A stretch of 64,000 bases of DNA from Pyrenochaeta sp. MPI-SDFR-AT-0127 (GCA_020747015.1 JAGTJM010000026.1:124001-188000); one strand, 5' to 3'; positions 46,788 through 59,406 are shown, counted from the first letter of the stretch. Made by a program: numbers and translations. Notes: generated from the letters alone by a model not told the origin.

Positions 46788-49700
46788 CTGATGAAGGATG
46801 AACCTAGTTGGTTTTTAGTAAAATCTGACAAGTATGTGCGCGTTAGGCTGATTCCAGCGCTGCTGTTGTGCCGTGAGGATCAAGAAGAAAAAAATAATCG
46901 TTGAAGCTGAATAAAGATATGCGAGCTGAGAGAAAGGATGAGAAAAAACGGAAGAGACTAGACGAGGGCGACTCCCAATGTATACTGACGCCATGGAGCT
47001 ACAAATAGGCGACGTTGGCTACGAAGATATAGGAAATGAAGTCAAGCCACGAGTCAGATCTCTCATCAAAGCTCTCTCATGGCCGGCACCCTCTTGCCCG
47101 TCGACACGAACGACAATGGAGGTTTAGTTTGTGTCGCTGGGCCCAACATACAGGCCCTTTAATTTCTAGCACGTGTAAAGTAGAGTAAGAAAGTGACGGC
47201 GGATGATAGGTTAGGGAGATATAGGTAGAGTTGAGGTCAAAAGTACCTCCCCCAGGCCCCAGTGCGCCCCACAACACGGCGGGCTCCTTCGGCACGAGGA
47301 TCACAGGCAAGGCCAGCGGCCTGGCACCGTTCATGCAGGCCTCAGGCTAAAGCCAGGGTCTTGTCCATGCGCGGGACGCCATGGGAGGGTGGAGAGAAGC
47401 CGACGAAAGACGGTGGCCAGGAGGAGAAATGCAGACAGCAGGACGTGGGTGGGATTGGAGCAGAGCTTGTTGCAGATTGATTGACGAATGCGATGCCATG
47501 TGGACGACAGGGATGGTGAATAAGAATGGGCACGAACGGCCTGCGAAGCGAAATGAAGCGCTGCTCACCTTGTAGCTTGTCACACCCCCGGCCTGCGCTA
47601 CTTCGGAACGACAGGTGTGGTGCTGGTTACACGGCGATGCTGCGCTTGCCGGCCTTTGCTGTGGTGGTGGTGTTGCTCGGAGCAGTGGATTAGGTCGCAA
47701 TGCTCGCAGTGCTGGCAATGGCCGCCGTCAATGGGCAACGGGTGTGCTGGTCCCAATTGCAGTGATGCTATCGCCCGGGAAGGCGTTTCCTCGGGGCCTC
47801 TAGAGGGCGCCGGCTTGGTCGCAAGCTGGAGGACGGCTTGCACTCTGTTCGATATATTAGCCATGCTTTGCCCCAACCCAAGGTGCACTCTGCCCATTCC
47901 GCCGCCCGCCGTAGGCCCTCCGCTGCGGGCCTGGCATTGACGACTTCTCCCACACCGCAGCCTTTCATCTCTCAACCACCACACCACCACACCTGCTGGA
48001 ACGGGCCGAGCGCTTCCGACGTACCTTTGGCCAGCTGCCCACCTTCACGATGCCGGATGCTGCCCTATGAAGCCTGGCGTGCGGCACTCGGGATGCCGTG
48101 GACCGTTGGTGATGGGGGAAATGGACGTTGTCTCAGTTGATCAAGGAGTTTGCAACCAATGCCTTTGGGTCTTGAGCGGCAACCTACTTCATGCAGTCCA
48201 AGGCCCATGATGGAGACGCTGCGTAGCCCGTCTTATACACTCTGCCCATGTTGCAGCACGTCGAAGAGCCTCTTTGCCTCTCCTGGCCTGTGTTGCAGCG
48301 ACCTCCTACGGCTTGCCGCCTTCCGCTCTTACCCTCGACAGCGTCTTCCTCTTTTCGACAATCCTCCCGCGTGCTTTGCTCTCTTTGAGCACCCCAGGTG
48401 AATCACATGGCGACCCTTGGGGCCTGCTGCCCCTGCTGCTGCTGACGGGACAGTCTACCGCCTCCACCACGACGATGCCCACTGTGGAGTCTGGCGTTCT
48501 TGGCCTGGACTGTTCGAGCTACTGGCACCACATCCTTGTGCAGCCAGCCATGTACGATGGCCGATCTGAGGCACAAGCACATATCCGCCGTCATGGAATT
48601 CCTGTGGGGCTTGCCTCACTACCGAGAATGCCACCAATCCGAATCCCATCTACTCGGGGAGATCGTGTATCACGCATGAGCCTGCCTAGCACACCCTCCT
48701 CATTGGTCTCAGACCCAAGGCTGCGGATGACAGAAGCACACTAAATGGCATCTCTATGCAAGCCCCGTCTAACGCCCGGTGGATAGCCACTTCTACCCCT
48801 TTGCTTTCTCTCGTGCTTGTTGGCGCAACGGGCATCAAGTTGCCTGCACTCTCATTGCCAGGCCACTTCCTCCGAACATCTCCGCAACGTGCTCTACTGC
48901 AAGCCTACACTATCAGACGAGCCGACCCTAGCTTGACGGGCGGATACCTGCACAATTTGACACAAAGCCTTGCTTGACGACAAACAAAAGTACGTCTGCC
49001 CAAGTACGTCTTCGATCCCAGGAAACTGTTCCGAGGACCAGATCCTACCCCGTCTAACATGACTCTTCCAAACACTTACCACGGGAGCTGTCAAAGATCA
49101 ATGTAAAGTATCGTCAGTTGGCTCGGTCCATCTGGTGCACCTCCCTGTACTCTGGTCTGGCCCATGTGGACACGTTCGAATCGCACCCGCTTGTGCGACC
49201 GTTCTATTAAAAAACCGTTTCTTTAAGTCAATGGTTCCGCACCCCATACAGCGCGGACATAGCCAATAAAAAGGTCTCAAAGCCATCTTCGACAGATCAC
49301 CCAAAAGACGAAGTATCAGCGCACACCAATCCTCAGTCACCTTGCGCCATCCCGCTCTAGTTGCAGCATCTGTTGACTTGAGCCGGCGTGAGAAGGCGGC
49401 GCAAACATGGATCTCCCTAGTGTCTATTTGCACTCGATCTTTTATGGCAATGCGAGATCTCACATCGGGTAGCAAGCCCTGCAAGTACTACCATGCTTTT
49501 GCGGAAGCGGCGCGCAGAGCCGAGTACCGAATGACTGGTCCCACCACGAGTCTCCACACACCTGGATCTCTATCGAGAAATAACGCGGATGCGAAACCTC
49601 GCCGAAGTAACGCTTGTGTCCCACTATTCATCTCTCATTGTAGTCACTTGCAGGTCATTTGCATCGTCTCGTTGCCTCCACGTTCAAGATTCTTTCCAGC

Positions 49701-51942
49701 CACTTATCGATGACCCTTCCATACGACCACACGCAGACCTAATTGCAGCTAGTGCGCGTGCGCTTGATTCACGCTCTCTCGATGAATGTACTTTTAGCTT
49801 TCCTCAAGCATCTGGCGTTGCGACTAATGCGACTCTTTTTCTTGATATAATCCACGCGCTTGATTTCCTAGCTAACCTCCCGAGACTGGGCACCCTGCAG
49901 ACAATTCTCCAGCCGAGGCATCATGCTGCCAATTTCTATCACAACCAAGCAGTCCTGGTCTAAGCGCCAATTGCTTTTGGAAGTGTTTTTGTTAAGTCAA
50001 TTTCAATGTGGGTGCTCCTTTCGGATGTCTGTTTCAGACCAGGGCACGGTTCAAAGCACTAGATTGATCAACTTAGTTTGCGTCACTTCTACATCTGTAC
50101 GCTCAGCCCCCTCTTCGCCTATGGCTTTGGGAGCGCCTACTTGTCATACTAGACGCACATTCGGTACCTCCATGCGAAGGTGTCTTAAAATGTCATGAAG
50201 TGCGAAAGTCCTAGGTGGCACACCGTTGCGCAAACCACTGTTCACTTGGTACGCTGCAGTCTCTCTAGTTCTTACATGTTCTTGCAAACGTTCTGGATGC
50301 TAGAGATGGCAAACAACAGACTAGTCCTTCAGCTGAATTGTGTGGTGGTTCCTCACTAGTTTCCGACTTGCAATGCGCCAGCCACAGACAAAAGCACAGT
50401 GAACGCGTATGTGGAACCCAAGTGTCTTGTACAGGGCAGCAGAGCCGTCCCCGAACCCACAACGATGGCCCTTAAATTGATACCAGAAACGCGTCATTCT
50501 CAACGATCTCCTTAATTCCGTCATCGAAGCGGCATTAGCGTCGCGTCCAAAGCTATCCGGGATCCCGCGTCGCAACACGAGTTGCCATAAGTGATTTCAT
50601 ATCACTTTTGCTACTTTCATCTCATTTTCCACTCTAGCCAAGATTTGAAACGGCGCAAGGCAATATCCAGATATCTCCTCGGCTCTTATGGGGTCTTTGA
50701 CCATGACCTCGTACGAGGAGATAAAGCAAATCAAGAATTCTTACGGCCCCGCATAAGAGTAACGCAGCCCTTCTTTCAACACAATCTGAGCTACTACACG
50801 ACTCAAGCACAAAGTGATTTATGATTTTACTAGTGGTGGTCGTCTCCGCAGCACTTTTCGGACATCATTCGCTTTCCTATCATTATGACTAGTGACGGCT
50901 TTTTCAACGCTTCAGCAGAAACCCGATGTCTGCGAGTTTTTGATACCCAAATGCGGTTTTAATAGCGAGTGGCTCGTCAGGCGATTAATATGCAAGTAGA
51001 CTGATTTGATTGGCTGTTCACACGTCTCTAGTCTGATAACTCACGTTTGCAAAGCATACTAGAGTTTGTAGTTTCCTCTAGCGCACTAGGTTGTTCTAAG
51101 AATGGCCTCGAGTTGATCGCTAAAAGTCGATATAGCACTTAAGCAGCCATATGAGTACCTAGATCGAGCCTTTCAATATCTAGCCTGCCATGGCTTTGCG
51201 GGTTGCTGAGAACCTTTGACGAACGAGCGTTTCAACTGCGGCACTGACCCCATAGCGCCGGCTCATGAGTGTGACGACTCTCAAATTTGCTCTCTCCAAA
51301 CCCATTATACTCATTAGATTCTGAGGCCCTTTCTTTGAGTTGTGGAAAGCATCACTAGATGCTATTGCCCTGATTTTTGCTCGGCTTCCACCACTCTATT
51401 CTACTAGAAGGAAGGAAATGCAGGAGCTAGCTAACAGTGAGTATATACGCCTTTTCACAGTGTCAGTTATATACAGTAATGAACGGATTTTCAGTAGTCA
51501 GATCACGTTATGCTCCTCTGTCTTGCTCTTGTGCACGCGGTTCACCTTTCACTGGAACCTCCTGCAACTAGTTATCATTGCCTGGTCCAGCATGATATCA
51601 AATGTCCACTAGGTGCTCCTGTCAGTGTCTTGAACACTTTCTAGCATTGGTGATTTGCTCCCTTCGCAGCGAAAACGGAGCTCGCTAGTCACAGTCGCAC
51701 AGAACAGTCGCACTTGCTTCTGAAAGGCAACAACAGAACGCGGGCACAAACGCACGAGCGAGAACGTCACCACAGAAACTCATCTTTCACCACACTCGTA
51801 CACCGCCGCTGAATGTTAGTACAACATGTACAGCACAACTGTTGCTGTCAGGCCGTCGCCCATTTGAGACAGCTCCCCACCCTGTCACTGCCATTGTAAC
51901 CAGTCGTGGCTTAAGTTTTCAGTTAAAGTCCTGGTCTACAAG
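46788..51942. other. 5 kb region without a convincing gene; GC-rich in part
   Basis: 46788-47250 should be the velvet promoter. About 47250-49000 is GC-rich. Around 47940-48010 the plus strand is C/A/T-rich (ACC and CCA runs), like the leaders of VAC7 and the CTI6-like gene. A chain of overlapping plus-strand frames follows to 50198 (longest 156 codons at 48274-48744), none with a recognisable domain. From 50200 to 51940 the sequence turns AT-rich and should include the promoter of the gene at 51943. Confidence 0.4.
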
Positions 51943-53856
51943 ATGCGTCGCCAAAGCATCTCATACATTACATTCCGCAATATCTTTTTTGTCCTTACTG
52001 GGTTCAGTGTCTTCCTCATATGCAGCAATGCTCGATTGCTTTGGGAGCACGCGTCGCGCGCTGCGACGCATCGAACAAGTCCGCATGGTTATGAGCAAAG
52101 TGTATTGCAGTCGCATCCTATTGGCAAGTTGATGGCAACTGCGCAAATGGAGTTCCAGGCACTTCTCTCTGGACAAATAGACGATCTGCATTCAGCGGCA
52201 GAAAAGTATCGCAAGATGCGTGGCCGCCACCCTCCACCTGGATTCGATGCGTGGTTCGAATACGCGCGTAACCACGACTCAATCATCATAGAAGAGCTCT
52301 TCGACCAGATCTATCACGACTTGACTCCCTTCTGGGGTGTTGAGCCGCAGCAGATGCGTGATTTTGGAAGACTCTTCGAACATCATATCTCTATCAGGAA
52401 CGGCACAGCGAACATGACGAAGAACCACAACATAGGAACCGCGAAAGACCGTATGGAGGCTTGGCTAAACTTGACACAGAGTATCCAGCATTTTCTGCCT
52501 GATCTTGATATGGCGATCAATGTCATGGATGAGAGCCGAGTTATTGTGCCATGGGAAAATATCACCAAGTACGTTCATATTGAGGCCAAGAGTCGACGAC
52601 TATTACCTAAGGACAAGACTGTTTCGAGATACCGCCGGCTGAAGGCTATTGGAAAGGACAGCATAAATGTATCCCGAGTGGAATTCATTGGTCCTGGACA
52701 GGAAGTCTTCTGGGACACGGCAAGAGTCGGATGTGATCCTCGAGCACCAGCTCGACACCTCCCTGCTGTCAACAACTTTACAGGCCCATCACCATTCCCA
52801 TCAGACCTTGCAGGGCGCTCGCTCATAGGATACGTAAAAAATTGGACGTGGACTAGGGATGCCTGCCAACAGCCACACCTTCAAGAGTCCCATGGCACGT
52901 TCATTGAACCTGTATCTGTATCTACCACTCGAAGCCTAGTTCCAATCTTTGGCGAGTCAAAGCTCTCAATGAACAATGATATTCTCATCCCGCCTGCCGC
53001 ATACTTGTCGGAGTCATTTTCCAGTGGACTTTACTCTGATGCGAATGCGCATGGTGGCGATTGGTCAAAGAAGGCAGCAAGAACAGTGTGGCGGGGCGTT
53101 GCGAGTGGTGGGCGTAATCGGAAGGAGAATTGGACGCGATTCCATCGACATCGGTTTGTATCCATGTTGAATGGGACATACATACAAAAGCTAGAAACGA
53201 ACTCAGACGCAGCAAATAAAGGCCAAACCTTTGAGTTGCAGTCGTACGCCATGTATAATATTACCGCAACCAAGACTATGGACCTGGGGGTCTGGCTGAA
53301 CCGCATTGCAGATGTCGGCTTCACGAACTTGGAGTGCTTTCCCTCAACTGGAGGACCTACCTGCAACTACACGGATCCTTACTATACGATTTCACCTCCA
53401 ATTAAGATGTCGGAGCAGTACGACTACAAACTACTGCCAGACGTCGATGGCAATTCGTTCTCGGGGCGTTATCTTGCTTTCCTGCGCTCGACTTCAGTTC
53501 CCATCAAGGCGACGATATATTCGGAATGGCACGACGATAGGCTTATTCCCTGGCTACATTTTGTGCCTATGGACAATTCATTCGCCGATGTTTACGGAAT
53601 TTTGGACTACTTCCTAGGCACAGGAGGCGGATTCAATGGCGGGTTTTTGGGGATGGCAGCGGATGGAGCACATGATGACCAGGCCAAGATCATAGCATCG
53701 CATGGGAAGGAGTGGACAGACAAGGTATTACGGAAGGAAGATATGCAGGTTTACATGTTGAGACTGCTGCTAGAGTACGCGAGGCTCTGCGACGACAATC
53801 GAGAGGAGTTGGGCTTTGTGGGGGATTTGAGGGAAAAGACAACAAAGTTGAATTAG
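51943..53856 (+). CDS. GT90 / CAP10-like glycosyltransferase
   Basis: Single exon, 637 aa. One N-terminal membrane helix (residues about 11-28, FRNIFFVLTGFSVFLIC) makes it a type II Golgi protein. The C-terminal catalytic region (about 370-610) carries the GT90 pattern: TVWRGVASGGRNRKENW, RHRFVSMLNGT, DYKLLPDVDGNSFSGRYLAFLRSTSVPIKA and TIYSEWHDDRLIPWLHFVPM, with the helix DVYGILDYFLG. Known relatives are Cryptococcus Cap10/Cxt1-type xylosyltransferases and animal POGLUT enzymes. Filamentous fungi have several paralogues, probably acting on cell-wall or secreted glycans. The sugar and acceptor cannot be read here. Possible N-glycosylation sites (NGT, NMT, NWT) fit a luminal domain. Confidence 0.88.
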   Translation: MRRQSISYITFRNIFFVLTGFSVFLICSNARLLWEHASRAATHRTSPHGYEQSVLQSHPIGKLMATAQMEFQALLSGQIDDLHSAAEKYRKMRGRHPPPGFDAWFEYARNHDSIIIEELFDQIYHDLTPFWGVEPQQMRDFGRLFEHHISIRNGTANMTKNHNIGTAKDRMEAWLNLTQSIQHFLPDLDMAINVMDESRVIVPWENITKYVHIEAKSRRLLPKDKTVSRYRRLKAIGKDSINVSRVEFIGPGQEVFWDTARVGCDPRAPARHLPAVNNFTGPSPFPSDLAGRSLIGYVKNWTWTRDACQQPHLQESHGTFIEPVSVSTTRSLVPIFGESKLSMNNDILIPPAAYLSESFSSGLYSDANAHGGDWSKKAARTVWRGVASGGRNRKENWTRFHRHRFVSMLNGTYIQKLETNSDAANKGQTFELQSYAMYNITATKTMDLGVWLNRIADVGFTNLECFPSTGGPTCNYTDPYYTISPPIKMSEQYDYKLLPDVDGNSFSGRYLAFLRSTSVPIKATIYSEWHDDRLIPWLHFVPMDNSFADVYGILDYFLGTGGGFNGGFLGMAADGAHDDQAKIIASHGKEWTDKVLRKEDMQVYMLRLLLEYARLCDDNREELGFVGDLREKTTKLN

Positions 53857-54483
53857 TAAATGGCCTCTTCTCTTCTCTGAGGTAGAAGCCCAAGTACCTG
53901 ACCCAGAAAGCGCGAACGTGAATGAGTTGTGTCGACATGTTTACGAGCCCCGAGTCGTCACACTGCGCTTACCCTTTGACGGAGAAATTTGAACCTGACT
54001 CGGGGTTTCATGCGAGTTTTGATGACCGCCTTATTTCCTCTGGTCACAGAAACGCGGCAACCTGCAGCGGCACAACACAGCATAAGCCTATAATTTGCTT
54101 TTAGGTTGTGTGCATGACAGGATGCGGACACGATGCTTTGGATATTAAGGCTTGCATATGCGAGGCTCACTAGAGTTGTGATACAAGAGCTTGTATCTTG
54201 GAACGGCGTCAAGTGGGCTAGCTTCTGACTACGGATGACACAGGCAATCTCGGCATCTCTCCCAGCGTTGAAGGGCCGATGCTTGTGTGACGTACGAAAA
54301 CGTCGAATGAGGCGTGTGAATGCTGAGAAGTCGAGGGCGTCGAAGTCGGGTGGTCAGCCTCGTCTTGGCACCGGAGCTGCTGTGACTTGCCCCTCCAAAG
54401 TTTTTTGGAGGACTAGCGCGCTTTGGTTGCATCTCTCCCGAGCCCGTTGACGCATAGCAGATTCTAACCCCACATTTACTGGC
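53857..54483. other. Intergenic, head-to-tail spacer
   Basis: Separates the GT90 gene from the arginyl-tRNA synthetase gene. It should contain the first gene's 3' end and the second's promoter and leader. No supported coding frame. Confidence 0.45.
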
Positions 54484-56861
54484 ATGCAGCGAGCCTTTGC
54501 TGAGTCTTGCGCCAAACTTTTCAATTCTCCTTCTCCGCGTTCGTTGAGGCCGCTGGCGACTCATAGCCTTTCTTTGACTCAGACCCAGACTTGTCCAACA
54601 GCTGCTCTGACTCTGTCTTCGTCCAAACCCTCCACCTCCCAGGCTGCCCTGTCCCAAGCGACTTGTCTAAAGTCCTCTAGACTCTGCTCCCCCCCGCGAC
54701 TGCTCCTCCACAGACGACACCTCCTGCCGTTGCTACGCAGCAGTCACCCCACACGCGAGTATAGCTGCAAACCTCTAAATCCACCCTGCTCGCGCCGATA
54801 TTACTCTCAAATCGACAATTCACCTTTCAAGCCTTTCCGAAACCTCGACGCTTCTGCGCGCTCGGCAATCACCATGGAGGACCTCACCCAAACACTCGCG
54901 ACGCTCGGTCTCGACAAGGTCCCGCAGCAACCCAACACGTACCCCGCCCTGAACCCATTCGACATCTACAGGAGCCACATCACAGAGCTTCTATCGCAGG
55001 CGTCGGGCGTAGACAAGCAGATAATATACCCTACATTAGCATGGACCGCAAAGCCAGAGCATGGCGATCTGCAGCTCGCTGTTCCTGCGCTGCGACTGAA
55101 GAAGAAGGACATGAAGGCGTTCGCACAGGAACTGGCAGATGCATTCCCCGAGTCGCCACTTGTGAAGAAGCCTATTGTTACAAACACCTCAATTGGCTTC
55201 TTCTTCAAGCCTGAACCCCTCACCTCGCTCGTCGTGCCCATGGCGCTCAAGTCGGGTCCGAGTTATGGCTTCAACAAGAATCTCGGGCTCAAGAACCCAC
55301 TAGATCCCTCATCTGGGGCCAAGAGGATGATTGTTGAGTTCAGCTCACCCAACATCGCGAAACCGTTCCACGCCGGTCACTTGCGAAGTACCATCATTGG
55401 CGGTTTCCTTGCAAATTTGTACGATGGTGCAGGTTGGGATGTTATTCGTATGAACTACCTGGGGGACTGGGGAAAGCAGTACGGTGTGTTGGCTATAGGA
55501 TTCGACCTGTTCGGCAATGAAGAAGAGTTGGTAAAAAATCCTATCGGACATCTGTACGACATCTATGTAAGGGTCAGCGGCATACAGCACGACGAGGCAG
55601 AACAACTCAAGACGCTGAAGGCTGAGGTAGCAAAGCTGAAAGAGGAGGGCAAGGACGGCTCGGAGCAAGAGACAAAAATCAAGAAGATTGAAGCCGAGGG
55701 TATCGATGAGCAGGCCAGGAAATACTTCAAGGGTATGGTGGACGGTGAGCCAAAGGCACTTGGCATCTGGAAACGTTTCAGGGACCTGTCAATCGAAAAG
55801 TACAAACAGACTTATGCCCGACTAAACATTCATTACGATGATTACAGCGGGGAGTCGCAAGTCAAGGACGAAAGCATGGATCTCGCCGCAAAGATTATGT
55901 GGGAGAAGAAGGTCTGCGAGGACTCAGACGGCGCTGTCATCGTTGACCTCACCTCGCATTCAAAGAAACTCGGAAAGGCGGTAGTCAAGAAGAAGGATGG
56001 TACATCCCTGTACCTGACTAGGGATATCGGTGCCGCGATTGAGCGTGTCGATAAATACCACTTCGAGTATGTTTGACTGCTTTCGTGAGGAACAGAATCC
56101 GCTGACCCTGATATAGCAAAATGATCTACGTTGTGGCTTCGCAACAAGATCTGCATTTAGCCCAACTCTTCAAGATCGAAGAATTAATGGGCAGGAAAGA
56201 TATTTCCGATAAGTGCCAGCACATCAACTTTGGTATGGTGCTCGGAATGTCCACCCGAAAAGGCACTGCCAAATTCCTCGACGACATCCTTCGTGATGTT
56301 GGTGACAAGATGCACGATGTCATGAAGTCAAATCAGACAAAATACGAACAAGTTCAGGATCCCGAAAAGACAGCAGATACGCTGGGTATCTCCGCTGTCA
56401 TGGTTCAGGATATGAAGGGCAAGAGGATCAACAACTATACTTTCGACATGGACCGTATGACGAGCTTCGAGGGAGACACTGGCCCGTACCTCCAGTACGC
56501 ACACGCTCGACTCTGTTCCATCTACCGAAAAGCTGTCACCGCCGACCCTAGCCTAGCCAATCTTGATCTTACATCTGCAGATCTCTCGCTACTGACTGAG
56601 CCACATGCTATCGAGCTCGTCCGTCAGCTCGCATCATGGCCCGACACATTCATCAACACATTGAAGACACAAGAGCCAACTACTGTGCTGACATATCTCT
56701 TCAAGATGGCGCATGCCCTGTCAAGTAGCTATGACCACTTGCAAGTCGTGGGAAGTGAGAAGAATGTCATGATTGCGCGTTTGGCATTGTACGTTGCAGC
56801 AAGGCAGGTTCTCAACAATGGTATGAGGGTCCTAGGCCTGAGTCCTGTGGAGAGGATGTAA
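54484..56861 (+). CDS. Arginyl-tRNA synthetase, probably cytosolic and mitochondrial
   Basis: Two exons (54484-56066 and 56117-56861) separated by a 50-bp GTATGT intron with a CTGAC branch site, 775 aa from the first Met. The enzyme charges tRNA-Arg using ATP. The class I HIGH signature reads PFHAGHLRST, the KMSKS-equivalent loop reads MSTRKGT, and the C-terminus GLSPVERM is the family ending. An all-alpha anticodon-binding (DALR) domain fills the last 150 residues. The first 130 residues form a Ser/Leu/Arg-rich mitochondrial presequence with RRYYS, a plausible cleavage motif. An internal ATG at 54874 (MEDLTQTLATLGL) has a strong context (ACC before ATGG) and begins exactly where the cytosolic form would, giving 645 aa. 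Two products from one gene are known for some fungal synthetases. Confidence 0.94.
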
Positions 56862-57396
56862 GGGAAGGAGAATAGGAAGATGCGTCACTCGGCAGTTGGA
56901 AGGCGTGCGACCAATGAGATGAATGTTGGAAGATTTATAGACCTGTCGTCTGTTCAAAAGGAAATAAAAATTCAGAATATGTGCTTAGATACCATGGAGA
57001 ATCAACTCTATCAAAAGTCTATATCAACCTCACTCTCTGGAACAGCCGTGGTTTTCATTAAGCTCCTTGAGAATGAATTTCAGTTATATATCTTTCGAAT
57101 GCAAAATCACCCAGGAATATGGCATGTCCTTCTCGGTCTGAACGCAGCATAGCTAGATTTCACACAAATCTGTATCCGCATCGTTGATAGTATGAGAAAA
57201 AGAAGGGTATAGCAAAGTATATTCAGTTCTAATTCTGGACACAGCTTTTGAACGTTCCAAGTCCCCTAACTCCATAATATACATACCACGCATCAAACCG
57301 ATGGGGGTATTCTTTGCTTTTGCACACAAAAGCGTCAAAACACGGTGGTTCCTCCTCGCCGTTGGATGGCCGGCTTTCGGTCATACATGCACACTG
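56862..57396. other. Intergenic, tail-to-tail spacer
   Basis: 3' flanks of the arginyl-tRNA synthetase gene (+) and WBP1 (-). The 90-codon frame at 56880-57152 begins 18 bp after the synthetase stop and looks like untranslated sequence. Confidence 0.45.
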
Positions 57397-57427
57397 CACA
57401 CACACACACACGCACACGCACACACAC
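57397..57427. repeat. CA/GT dinucleotide microsatellite
   Basis: A 31-bp (CA)n run with two CG interruptions that ends at the base next to the WBP1 stop codon (complement at 57428-57430). In the WBP1 transcript it is a GU repeat directly after UAG. Confidence 0.9.
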
Positions 57428-59093
57428 CTACTGCGTCTTCTTCACCGTCTTCTCCGTTGGCGAGCTGTACAGCCAGACAGCGACAAATGCCAACCAGCCA
57501 AGCACCGTCACCCAGATGCCGCCAATCCATACCCACGCACCGCTGATTTGCCAACTCCTTGGCCATTCGTCGTGCGCAAAGTGGCGGATGGTGACTTGTC
57601 GCTTCTCGTCAATGTTGGTAACGAAGGGGCGGCGGTAGTTGATGCGGAAGTTGAAGATGCCGTGTTGGTCTGGGGTCTTGAAAGAGACGCCGAAGATGGT
57701 CGCGTTGGCTGTCTTCCCAATGGGGGAGAGATTGAGACGATGGAATGGCGAGAGCATGCTGAATTCGAGTTGGATGTTGTCGCTGGGAGAGGGAACGAAG
57801 GGTGCGAGGTGGTCGTTGGTGTATTCGGAGAGTTCGACTTGGAAGTGCTGTACGAAGTCAGTAATGCAATCGCAAGAGCCTGCTGGTTAGTGTAAACTTA
57901 CAACATCGCTCTTGATGCGGTAGATGGTAGGGTTGTTCTCCGGAATAGCAAGGCTGCTGTTCAACTTCTTGCTGACACCCTCGTCCTGGTAGTGGAGGAT
58001 TTTGCCGACTTTCAGTACACCCGCCTCCTTGAATGCCCAAGCTGACAGCTTCTGCGCAAATTCGCGGTTGCCGGTTGTGATGGCCTTTCCATTCAGCTTT
58101 GCCTTTTCGGCAAACCACTTGTTCTGCAACATCTCGGCTGATCCAACAACAGTCAAACGCGCCGCATTGTTGGCCTGCATAGCAGACACCAGGTTCAATT
58201 GTGCGCCCACCGCAAATGGATCCTCAACACCTTCAGTCTCATCCTTGGGGTTGTAGCTGTATGATGTGCTTGGAGCGCGGAGGATCGGGGAAAGGAGCGG
58301 CGAATCGTTTCCAAGAGTCTGACCAACGGCGCGAGGCACCGCAATGTATCCTTCGCCCGCGAAGTAGTTCTTGACGTCTGACTTCAACGCAGCCGGGAAC
58401 GGAAGCAGGAGAACGTCATGTTTCTCTGCCGCGGATGAAGAATCGTAGTTGAAGTGGTCTACCACCAACGCGCCCTTGTCCGAGGGGATGCTGATATCGA
58501 GTTCCAGAAGCGTGGACTGGATAGCGGTTGGAATAGCTTGTTCGCTTGACAGTGCCACAAGAATATTGCCTTCTTTCTTCAAGAACTCGAGGAGGGTGTT
58601 CGCAGTCAGAGCAGGTCCGAGGCCTTTCGACTTCGCAGGAAGTAAGAGGACGTGGTCGTATGCCCGTTCGCCATGCTTAAGAAGGGAGAGTCTATCTGAC
58701 TTTGGTGATTCGACAGATGTACTGAATCCTCGAGCTGTTTTCCAAACATCAGTATGTGTCAAGTATTCATTGAAGCTCAATTGTTTGGGTAAGAAATGCT
58801 CTGGGGTAATGCGCGAGGCTTAGGTGGCCTAATTAAAGCTTCCTCTGCTCCCATTCTTGCAAAACCAAAGTGTATAGTCCAATGCATCGAATCACGCCTC
58901 AAGAGCGACGCTGCTCCCTAATTGGTAATAGAAAATATGACCACTTACATGTCAAATCCTCAAGAAACACGCTGTACTTTTCCCGCTCACTTTGCTCCTC
59001 AAGCACAACCAGCAGTCGGTTGCCAGTAAAACTCTTCGCCTGCACCACTACCGTCCACACAAACGCGAATGTGAAAGAAAGTAACCACCTCAT
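57428..59093 (-). CDS. WBP1: Oligosaccharyltransferase 48-kDa subunit (WBP1/OST48)
   Basis: Three exons: 59093-58949, 58734-57902 and 57847-57428, 465 aa. The introns are 214 and 54 bp. An N-terminal signal peptide (MRWLLSFTFAFVWTVVVQA) is followed by the family start NRLLVVLEEQSE...YSVFLEDL. The GATase-like luminal fold includes RGFSTSVESPKSDRLSL and GERAYDHVLLLP. One membrane helix near the C-terminus (WVWIGGIWVTVLGWLAFVAVWLY) precedes a cytosolic tail ending KKTQ, a dilysine KKXX motif for ER retrieval as in yeast Wbp1. The protein is an essential, non-catalytic part of the ER complex that transfers glycans to Asn-X-Ser/Thr sites. Length and topology are normal for the family. It shares a 313-bp divergent promoter with the complex I subunit gene. 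Confidence 0.94.
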
Positions 59094-59406
59094 CTTGTGG
59101 TATTTTGAAGTTGAACCTGACGAGTTGCTCGGTGGAGAGCTGTAATGGGAGACGTATGCAATGCCAAGACATCGGTGCCGGAGAATCGTGGCACGCCGAT
59201 TGGAGTGGAGCGGAGTCGAGCTTCGCAGCTACCTCACGACATCCAACATCGACTACTTGACGAGCAATTGTGCGCCATTGAGGCTTCTTGCGCAGCCGTA
59301 GACGCTCATATACCCGCCGACAGAATCCGTACGCTTGTTCCACAACCCCAGCGGCCGTTCAGACTCCCCAATCAGCCACTTACACGCCTCTAGAAACGAC
59401 GACACC
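59094..59406. promoter_or_regulatory. Bidirectional promoter, WBP1 / complex I subunit
   Basis: Only 313 bp separate the start codons of WBP1 (-) and the complex I 9.5 kDa subunit (+), so both promoters and leaders must lie here. The plus-strand end (59320-59406) is C/A-rich like other leaders in the window. Confidence 0.6.

Noticed and set aside
48274..48744. 156-codon plus-strand frame with a Leu-rich start
   Set aside because: The Leu-rich part looks like a signal or membrane segment, but the rest is a translation of GC-rich DNA with no motif and several competing frames.
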